Below are positions 55,531 through 64,000 of a stretch of DNA of 64,000 nt, in pieces. Numbering within the stretch: the stretch's first letter is position 1; each line of letters starts with the position of its first letter. The position numbers and the translations under genes are program-made. The notes under the pieces are model-generated. The model saw nothing but the letters and a program-made list of their open reading frames with translations. It was not told the DNA's origin and did not search any database. The DNA is from Volvox africanus (taxonomy: Eukaryota; Chlorophyta; Chlorophyceae; Chlamydomonadales; Volvocaceae). The stretch spans positions 310,001 through 374,000 of the forward strand of contig BSDZ01000116.1 in NCBI GenBank assembly GCA_030268105.1, in the 5' to 3' direction.

Positions 55531-57997
55531 ACTGCCAAGGGAGAGCCGCACTGTACTTAATTGTAGTTATGATTGTTGGGCTTCGCTGGCTACGAGTCTC
55601 TTGGCAACAAGGCCCACATGGCAGTTTACAATACACATAGTTACGCAATGTAGTCATTACATGATGGGACATTAGAGCACCAGCACAGCAACCTACCGAA
55701 ATGCAGGGGTGCGTCCGGTCGTTTCACCATCACCTATGAACCCGGGGCCTGGGAATCATTCAACCACCCACGCGCCCCTGCCGCGTCCCTGCTTGTGCCC
55801 ACACCTCGCCTTCGCTCACTTCACTTCGTACTCCAGATGCCAGCCAGTGATCCCCTTGTCCCTAAACCCTCATACGCGCCACCACCACCACCATTACCAA
55901 CCTTACAGCATTGACAGCCCCCACGTGCTCCATGCACAAATGCAGTGACCACTTACCCCTGCGCCACTCCGGAATCGGGATAAACTGGCACACGCTAGCA
56001 ACTCAACAACCCCAACCGCATATGCGCCACTCATGCACCTCTGCACCACATCGACGCGACATGGCGTCCCGGCAGTACACTTGTGTTACCACTCTACCAA
56101 GCAAGAGCTCCAGGGCAAATTGTATCGCCAAGGCGGATGTTCTTGTCGCATGCTGTGTCATGGGTGCGTGCTTGACATGGGTGTCAAGGTGCTGGGTCCG
56201 GATGGGCCTCGAGGGGCAACGACGAGTGCACCAGCATCGGCAGTCATGTCTTCCCTGTGTACATGCTGCATGCCATTCCCACCAAGATCCCATTATCCCA
56301 ACGACTCGATCGCCAAATGTGCCACTATCTCCCGCACGCCCGCAGAATTGATCCCTACTTTGAGACAAGACAGAGAGCATGGCAGGCGGAAAGCACGCAG
56401 CAGCGCGCAAACCTGGTAGACTTCATCGCTCGTACGAGCTTGCACGGGCGCAGGGTACGACATACGAAAAAATATGTGTCGGATGCGGTGTTAAGTTTCA
56501 TGGTTTGAGCGTCCGTACGTGGAAGATGACCCGAAGGTTCCCCGGACACGGCACCAATGGTACGATACTGGATTTCGGATGAAGTCATTGGATTTAAGAT
56601 ATGGAAGACAATTTTCAGTTTTCCACCTGGTGATGTGGTGAGCAGCAACCACAAAAGTCATCATTGATGTTTTCTTGTAATTAATCGAAGCTGTGCGCTT
56701 GATCAGCCATGATGCGGTGATTAAATAATGATGCGGATGATAAACTAGCTATAACTTTGTGCCTGCCGAAGCCCCGCATGCGTTAATTAGGGTGGTGGGC
56801 AAGTGAGGGGTGGCGCAGCCACACCTATATGCCAATCCCGATCTGGTAACTAAATAATTTTTGAGCTGCGGCCACACCCTGCACCTGCATTGATGGCCGT
56901 AAGGAGGTTTTGAGAGGCAACGTATGTATAAATGTATTGCCTGATGGTGGCCGTTGGCACCCAGGAGGCGCAAGGCATGGCTAAATAGCAACATGTTGTT
57001 TGATATTCGTAAGGCCTCTGCGAGATCTCTGTGGGGGCCTTATTACTGATGCAAGCCGATGCTAGGCGTGATGATGCAAGCCTGCTGGAGATCTCAGGCA
57101 CTGTTACCTCACTCGTTTTGTACACCCTACTCCTTATGTGGTTGTGTTCTGTTCCCACAGTTGAGTGACGTGTATGTGATATGTGTGTAGGATAGGGGGG
57201 TACATCACCCATGGCCACTAACCTGGCATTCCCTACCTTCCCCGGTATTTCGGGGCACCCTCATCCAGTCTCCCATGCCGACTTCTCCGAAATCAGTGGT
57301 TTTCCCAGGTTCAGCACCCACCACCAGCATCCAGCGGAATCTGCCGAATCAACTTAGGCGTCAACTCCGCTACTGGTCAGCTCGCAGGTCACTTTATTTG
57401 GGGTCGTCAACGTCCATCGACACGGGGGCACCCTGCCCTTGACTTTAGAGTCTTTGGCCCGCTCTCGGTCGGGGTAGAACCTGGAACTCCAGAGGCATAC
57501 TAGTCGTGCCAACAGAACGTCTCCAACGGTTCGCACGTGGTGCCCCACCGTCCTACTGATTTGGCCCAATGGTGCTTACGTGCCCAGTGCTGATGGGATG
57601 GGCGGTTTTCACCATGGTATGAACGATCCATATGTGACAACATCCCTCACGTGATATGGTGACTTCGGGCATGCCGGTGTTATTGCATTTGTTATTTAGT
57701 CGTCCTCACGATTTAAGGCTTCCTGTAATGGGGCTGCGGACGGGTTTGATGGGTGGGCAGCAGTCGGTGGTAGATATGGATTTATGGAGGCAGGTGTGTT
57801 AATTTAGAAATGATGGGACTAAAAGTGGCGCGCGTGATATAGCTGCCTAGTTTTTATTTAGTCGCTTAGCTGAATGCCGCCTGGTAGCAGGGTGGCTTAC
57901 TTGTCTAGGTTCGGATGTCTGGTATGCTGGTGACATTCCCGGTCCAGTCCGGTCCTAAACACGGTGACATACCGTTGTTAGTTACCTGTTATTTTCA

Positions 57998-58264
57998 TCA
58001 ACTGCATATGGCGAATCCAAATAAATCGACAAACAATATGATGGAGGATGTATAGCCGTGCATATGCTGCGTCAATGTAGTAAAGAGTATCATGCTGTTC
58101 ACGCGCCAGAGTTCGTTACAAGATTGGGACACAGTGTCCCTTGTAAATCTAGAGCTGCCTGGTTTGAGGATCTCGGTCTGGTCCATTATGGCTTCCCACA
58201 ACATCTCTAGCTTGCTCCATATTTCGCCAGAGCCTGACTCCCGACTCCCTGACGCCCGAACCAC
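57998..58264 (-). CDS. Weak candidate ORF, unknown
   Basis: An 88-codon minus frame starts MVRASGSRESGSGEIW and contains LEMLWEAIMDQTEILKPGSS and a hydrophobic C-terminal end (IILFVDLFGFAIC). The composition is protein-like but there is no family match. It may equally be a chance frame. Confidence 0.2.
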   Translation of the reverse strand: MVRASGSRESGSGEIWSKLEMLWEAIMDQTEILKPGSSRFTRDTVSQSCNELWRVNSMILFTTLTQHMHGYTSSIILFVDLFGFAICS

Positions 58265-58582
58265 GAGGTACGGCTAATTACACACACTACACACGCACAC
58301 ACACACATTGGTTATCAATGCCGGCACTTTTGTTGTGTGACGCAGTACAACAACCCAAAGTGCACATCGCCCAGTGCGGTACGTGCTGTGCTGAAGGGCA
58401 AGGCGGCTAGCAAGGTGGAGTTGCGGAAAGGGCTATTTCGGGATCCACTACTCCCACGATTGGTGCTCCTAGTCGGGCCTACCGGCCCCTCTCTTCTCAT
58501 TCCACCGACGCGCACCTCCTGCCCTCTGCTCGCCACAGGTCCGCGGCTCAGGCAATTTAATGGTGTGCCGGGTTAGCGGCAG

Positions 58583-58781
58583 TGATGCACTCACTAGGGC
58601 GACTGCAGTACAAGCCCCGGCCGACGTGGATGGAGGCTTTTATGGCCTCGGCGCACGATGCCCTGGCGGCGGGCATGCTGAGGCCGGGGGAGATGAGCCA
58701 GCTCGTGCGTGGCATGATGTTCCTGAGGGTGCAGCCATCGGAGGACATGTTGGAAGCGCTGTGGGAGGCTAGCGGCAGGGC
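58583..58781 (+). pseudogene. Helical-repeat (OPR/RAP-type) exon truncated by element D
   Basis: After acceptor GGCAG (58576-58580) the frame reads MHSLGRLQYKPRPTWMEAF, then PGEMSQLVRGMMFLRVQPS and EALWEASGRAF. These are two helix-turn-helix units of about 35 residues with the L-x-x-LGRLxYKPxxxW pattern. This pattern is typical of OPR and RAP-domain-type organelle RNA-binding proteins abundant in green algae (from memory). At 58782 the exon runs into the truncated LTR of element D, which destroys the rest of the gene. Upstream exons may exist at 58337-58540 but are unproven. Confidence 0.5.
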
Positions 58782-58999
58782 ATTCGGGATTTCATGCATG
58801 CTAGGCAGATTTGCCATGATGCGATGTCGCGATGGATAATGGTAACATGCCAAATGCATATATAAATACATACGAATATATTTAAATCATGCAAGTTCAT
58901 TCATATGCATTGATCGTTCATGCGTTCATCAAAATAGCACTTCGCCTCGTAGCGTCGTATCGACCTACACATCGGCGGGAAACGAACCATGGCACAACA
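58782..58999 (-). repeat. Truncated 3' LTR of copy D
   Basis: It ends GGCACAACA next to the polypurine tract complement (ATTATCCCCCC). The outer part of the LTR is missing at the junction with the host exon. Confidence 0.85.
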
Positions 59000-59058
59000 A
59001 TTATCCCCCCTCCCGTATGCAGCATCCTCGCTGCTTCATACAGCATCGACTGCAGGGG

Positions 59059-62000
59059 TCATTGGGCTTGCGTGGCACGTTTGCGGGCTTCTTCGAGCAG
59101 GGGCTTCATGTCCTGCGAGAAGTTGCGTGCCAGTTCCCATGAGTTGTGCTCGCTGGTATATCCTGTCCACTTGACCAAGTACTCGTGTACTGTCCGCTTA
59201 CGTCAGTGTCGGCCCACACGACGTGCGCGATAATCTAACACCCGCTCCACATTGTAAAACTTCTGTTTACCAGCGATCCAGGTCTCGGGAACTGGTTCGA
59301 TCGCTGCAGGGTCGTTAGCAGGCTCAGGGACGGGTTCCGTACCATGATAAGGACGGACAAGCGATACGTGAAACGTGGGGTGAATGGTCATATCAACGGG
59401 CAATGCAAGCTCCACAGCCACATTCCCAACCATGCGCACGACAGGATACGGACCAATCCAGCGGGGTAAGAGTTTTCGGGGTCCGTCGGCCAAGGAACGC
59501 AAGTTCTTGGTGCTTAGCAACACGAGTTGCCCTTCCGAAAACGTCACATCCTGCTTGGATTTGTTGTAGTGCTCCGTCGTTCATTGCTGCGCCGCGTCCA
59601 AACACGACTTCGCGTCTGTGATTCGGGACATAAAAGACTTGGCAAAAAGCTTAGCAGCAGGCACGTTCACTTCCAACTCACGCCACACGGGTAGCGCGGG
59701 ATGAAACCCGTAGTTAAGAAAGAACGGACTTTTGCCTGTAGAGCGGTTAACAGCGTTGTTAAGCGCGAATTCTGCCGCAGTCAAATACATATCCCAAACG
59801 AGGGGTGTGCGACCAGCATAAATGCGCAACATATCACCCAACGTGCGGTTTGTGCGTTCGGTTTGACCATCAGTCTGCAGGTGGTACGCTGTGCTCAGGT
59901 TGACGCGCATGCCAACTAGCTTGCAGAGCGCTTCCCAAAACTTAGACGTGAACTGCCCACCGCGGTCCGAGATCACATTTTTGGGAACCCCGTGTAACCG
60001 AACCACATTGTTGAAAAACAAGCGTGCGGTTTGTTCAGCCGTGCAGGACGATGTGCATGGTGCTAGGTGGACCATCTTAGTCAGGCGATCGACCATTACG
60101 AACACCGCATCATATCCCCCCTCCGTTTTGGGCAGCGCGACTACGAAGTTCATGGAAACACTTTCCCAAGGCGCATCCGGGACAGGCAACGGTTGCAACA
60201 ACCCATGGCCCTTACCAGACAAAGCCTTATTGCGCTGGCACAGACTGCATGTCTGTACGAAGTTCACCACATCTTTAGTCAAGCGAGACCACCAAAAGGA
60301 ACGTTGCACCAACTCGACCAACCGCTTGCTACCAGGGTGTCCTGCTAACGGGTCCTCGTGGAACCACGCAAGGATGTCATAGCGTAGCGCGTCGTCATTC
60401 GGAACGACGATTTGCGTAGCTGCACCCTCCGTCCGCAGCCAAAGGCCATTCTGCTTGCGAAGGTATTCCACATTAGCTGGCTCCGAGAACCAGGCATCTG
60501 CGTTGTAGGCAACCTTCAACCGCTCCACGAGGTCCGTCGCGATCGGCACCTCCTCGTTATGTGGTCGCACGACGGGCGCTGCTAAAATTGCAGCGTGTAG
60601 CGACGGATGTCGACTGAGAGCATCGGCAATATTCAGTTTACCAGAAATGTACTCCCAGGTGCAGTCGAACCTAGCTAGGTATTCCATCCACCTAGCCTGA
60701 CGGCGGTTCAACGTCGGAACGCTTTGCAAAAACGTTAGGGGCTTGTGGTCAGTCTTTAAAGTAAATGGGCGTCCCTCAAGGTAACAGCGCCATTCCTTTA
60801 AAGCATGCAACACTGCCAGAAGCTCCTGTTCCCCGGTGGTGTAGCGAATCTCCGCACCAGAAAACTTCTTACACGTGAAGGCGATCGGTCGCCCTTCCTG
60901 TAACAATACAGCGCCGCTTCCAAATATTGAGGCATCAGACACTACCTCAACACGAAACGGCAACGAGTAATCAGGGAATGCAAGGGTGACATCTTCGGCA
61001 ACGGTTCGCTTGAGCTCTTTGAATGCCCGCTGGCATTGCGACGTCCACGACTCGAGTGAAACGAAAACGCCTTTGCGAGTTAAGTTAGTAAGTGGGGCCA
61101 CAATGATGGAATATTTTTCAATGAACTTTCGGAAATAATTGGTCAAGCCAAGGAACTTACGCAGCTCCGTGAGGTTCTGAGGCGCGGGCCAATCACAAAC
61201 CACGGCGACCTTCCGTGGGTCCATCTTCACACCAGTGGCCGACACAATGTGGCCCAAATATTCCACCTGAGGCTGCGCCCAAAAGCATTTGGTGCGTTTA
61301 GCAAAGAATTGCTCCCGCCTCATAATGTCGAGCACGAGCCGAAGATGCTCCAAGTGCTCCTCGCGCGTCTTAGAATAAACCAAGATGTCATCCAGGTAGC
61401 AAACAACGAACCTGTCGATAAACGGCCTAAACATTCGGTCCATAACCGCCTGAAACGTCGCAGGCGCATTAGTCAAACCAAACGATAGGACCGTATACTC
61501 GAAATGACTGAAGGGCGTCCGAAAAGCGGTTTTCGGAATATCAGAGGCAGCGATGCGAATCTGATTGTAGCCCTGTTGCAAGTCAATCGAGGAAAAATAA
61601 GCCGATCCCTTCAGCTTATCCAACAGGTCGTCAACGCGTGGCAAAGGGTAGCGATTTTTCACCGTACTCACATTCAACCCCCGGTAATCGATGCACATGC
61701 GCAAGGTCCCATCCTTCTTACCGACAAACAAAATCGGTGCAGAATACGGGGATGTGCTGGGGCGTATCATACCCTTCGAGAGCAAATCCGTCACCTGGCG
61801 CTTTACCTCGTCCAGCTCCAATGGACTCAACCTGTACATTGGCCGGGCCGTAGGCTGCGCTCCAGGCATGAGAGGGATTGTGTGATCAACAGGACGCATA
61901 GGTGGTAGGCCAGGGATATCTTTAAAGACATCCTCATACTGCGACAGTAGGGCCTCAATCTCAGGATCCACAGAAATCTGCGCGGTGGTGGCACTGCAGC

Positions 62001-62183
62001 CCACCCGCGGCCTCAAAAGCAGTCCGTGGGCACCCTTCCGTAACAAACGGGCGGCCCAGCGCATTCACCTCTGCGACAGAGATGAAGTCGTCGCTGGCAC
62101 CGGTGTCAACAAGTGCCTTCAGAGTACGGCCATTCAAACCGATCTGAACCACTGGGACACGGTTATCTACCAGCGACTGCCCA
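59059..62183 (-). pseudogene. pol: Pol of copy D with three inactivating changes
   Basis: RT (YLDDILVYS), RNase H and integrase can be read from 62064 to 59581. Two CGA to TGA stops follow (59581-59583 and 59203-59205, the latter inside the chromodomain). The first catalytic Asp of integrase is Asn (SMNFVVALP instead of MDF), so this integrase is dead. The 5' part retains only [10 protein letters not shown] of protease beside the leader. All these point changes are C to T or G to A. Confidence 0.9.
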
Positions 62184-62189
62184 GCAAAT

Positions 62190-63013
62190 TGTTGTACCTC
62201 TCGTTCGCGTTTGCTCATGAGTATCTGCACGTCTGGAGACTATTGACACCGATGCGCGAGCACTTGCAAGTACAGCAAGGCAAGCGAGAGCAAACAGAGA
62301 CAGCGGAAGACTTCAAGACGAAGAGAGATATAACTTACGGTCTTACAGGTCGGAATGATGCAATGGACGAAATCGCCGTCAGCGCCGGAAGCAAGCAATC
62401 ATCACGCGGCGGTGATTAGCGAAGTTAAGGCTTAGCTCGGGCTAAGTAGAATAGTGTATAGAAATAGTAATTTAGAACACACGAGTGTTCTCCGGTATCG
62501 GATATCTTGTCTAGCTTAGCCGTCCTCGCATCTGTTATACTCGCAGCATCGCAATGCCGTACGATTCACATTAGGAGGCCGATCCTAGATGTGACAACCC
62601 TACTGCGTCTAGGCGATGTCTACGCATAACAACGTATAAGCCTTTCCGGCATTCGCATGATGCAAGGGTCCGGATAACGATATCCGGTTGCAGGGCATGC
62701 ATCGCGACGAGTGCGGCGCTCTCAACGTGTGCTTTAATGAAGTAATATTATATCAGATAATATTACTTATCGTTTCGTAGCACGAGCATAATGCGCACTT
62801 CAATGATTAGGTCATTCATGCATGCTAGGCGGATTTGCCATGGTGCGATGTCGCGATGGATCATGACAACATGCCAGATGCATATATAAATGTATGCGAA
62901 TACATTTATATCATGCAGATTCATTCATATGTAATGCATTCATCACAAAAGCACTTCGACTCATAGGATCGCGTCGACCTACGCGTCGACGGGAAATGAA
63001 CCGTAGCACAACA
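62190..63013 (-). repeat. LTR shared by copies D and E (824 bp)
   Basis: It serves as the 5' LTR of D and the 3' LTR of E: polypurine tract complement and E pol sequence lie to its right, leader and D pol to its left. Tandem elements sharing one LTR arise by unequal recombination between LTRs. Confidence 0.9.
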
Positions 63014-63045
63014 ATTATCCCCCCTCCCGTATGCAGCGTCCTCGA

Positions 63046-64000
63046 GTTGCCCTTCCGAAAACGTCACATCCTGCTTGGATTTGTTGTAGTATTCTGTCGT
63101 TCGTTGCTGCGCCGCGTCCAAACACGACTTCGCGTCTGTGATTCGGGACATAAAAGACTTGGCAAAAAGTTTAGCAGCAGGCACGTTCACTTCCAACTCA
63201 CGCCACACGGGTAGCGCGGGATGAAACCCGTAGTTAAGAAAGAACGGACTTTTGCCTGTAGAGCGGTTAACAGCGTTGTTAAGCGCGAATTCTGCCGCAG
63301 TCAAATATGTATCCCAAACAAGTGGTGTGCGACCAGCATAATTGCGCAACATATCACCCAACGTGCGGTTTGTGCGTTCGGTTTGACCATCAGTCTGCGG
63401 GTGATACGCCGTGCTCAGGTTGACGCGCATGCCAACTAGTTTGCAGAGCGCTTCCCAAAACTTAGACGTGAACTGTCCACCGCGGTCCGAGATCACATTT
63501 TTGGGAATCCCGTGTAGCCGAACCACATTATCGAAAAACAAACGTGCGGTTTGCTCAGCCGTGCAGGATGATGTGCATGGTGCTAGGTGAACCATCTTAG
63601 TCAGACGATCGACCATTACGAACACCGCATCGTATCCCCCCTCAGTTTTGGGCAGCGCGACTACGAAGTCCATGGAAACACTTTCCCAAGGCGCATCCGG
63701 GACAGGCAACGGTTGCAACAACCCATGGCCCTTACCGGACAAAGCCTTATTGCGCTGGCACAGACTGCATGTCTGGACGAAGTTCGCCGCATCCTTAGCC
63801 AAACGAGGCCACCAAAAGGAACGTTGCACCAAGTCGATCAATCGCTTGCTACCAGGGTGTCCTGCTAACGGGTCCTCGTGGAACCGCGCAAGGATGTCGT
63901 AGCGTAGCGCGTCGTCGTTCGGAACGACGATTTGCGTAGCTGCACCCTCCGTCCGTAGCCAAAGGCCATTCTGCTTGCGAAGGTTTTCTACATTAGCCGG
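63046..64000 (-). pseudogene. pol: Pol of copy E, integrase segment
   Basis: The frame is open to the window edge and carries the HHCC finger ([18 protein letters not shown]), [20 protein letters not shown] and TDGQTER, so the catalytic core is intact. It is closest to copy A (both have RLIDLVQ and GIPKNV). After FSEGQL it reads through the deletion into non-homologous sequence. Confidence 0.9.

Larger units (their letters stand above)
54946..57997. other. No supported gene; simple repeats and a hairpin
   Basis: The only structures seen are the CCCTGG array (55161-55196) and the perfect hairpin (55489-55530). A plus-strand frame at 56257-56508 (SQRLDRQMCHYLPHARRID) and others around it are open but unrecognised and change frame, so they could be a decayed exon. 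Confidence 0.3.
58782..62189 (-). mobile_element. Ty3/gypsy copy D, internally deleted
   Basis: From its 5' side (62189) D lacks gag and the start of pol: the leader joins protease sequence directly at about 62184. A second deletion (about 62056) removes the region between NALG of protease and RLLRKG. The RT-integrase-chromodomain part follows and then a 3' LTR cut to 218 bp (58782-58999). The 3' LTR fragment belongs to the B/C subfamily but the 5' LTR (62190-63013) to the A subfamily, so D is a recombinant. Confidence 0.9.
62190..64000 (-). mobile_element. Ty3/gypsy copy E, 3' part (runs off window)
   Basis: Includes the shared LTR, polypurine tract (63014-63028) and integrase region. A deletion at about 63044 joins GPY/F-side sequence (FSEGQL) directly to the 3' untranslated region, removing GPY/F and the chromodomain. 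The left of E is beyond the window end. Confidence 0.85.

Overview
This window looks nuclear and eukaryotic, most likely from a green alga. Signs are small GT-AG introns, Ty3/gypsy elements with a C-terminal chromodomain, a CACTA-type DNA transposon, miniature LTR elements, an arylsulfatase-like exon set and an algal-type helical-repeat exon. There are no operons or bacterial-type genes. The lineage is an inference; no marker gene fixes the species. Most of the window is transposon sequence, and clear host genes are few, small or broken.

Layout. 1-1211 is a large imperfect palindrome. 4156-4606 holds a Ty1/copia gag relic. 5852-7722 is a complete 1.9-kb LTR element with no polymerase (target duplication GTATC). 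9348-13652 is a CACTA transposon (target duplication TTT) with dense subterminal TAACGC arrays and a multi-exon minus-strand gene. 13842-14790 holds exons of an unidentified gene. 15790-16165 is a CTATAG-rich palindrome block. 17196-18431 is a plausible four-exon membrane-protein gene on the minus strand.

19275-39404 is a nested cluster of three Ty3/gypsy chromoviruses of one family. B (minus) is split by a complete copy A (plus, 20450-27920, target duplication GAGAT) inserted in its integrase gene. B then abuts a 5'-truncated copy C (plus, 32206-39404) head to head. 58782-64000 holds two more copies, D and E (minus), in tandem and sharing one LTR.

39405-53257 is a mosaic of duplicated blocks: 995-bp direct repeats around an ORF with a 19-residue repeat and a J-like tail, and further duplicated segments. 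53258-54945 is a degraded arylsulfatase gene with a complete 394-bp miniature LTR element (target duplication CCTTG) in an intron. 58583-58781 is a helical-repeat exon cut off by element D.

Most interesting biology is in the Ty3 family. gag and pol are in one frame, separated by a conserved UAG followed at 7 nt by a hairpin whose pairing is kept in three copies, as expected for stop-codon readthrough. The leader before gag has a second ORF that is open only if a 71-nt intron is removed. The LTR carries a row of hairpins, two of which show paired substitutions between LTR subfamilies.
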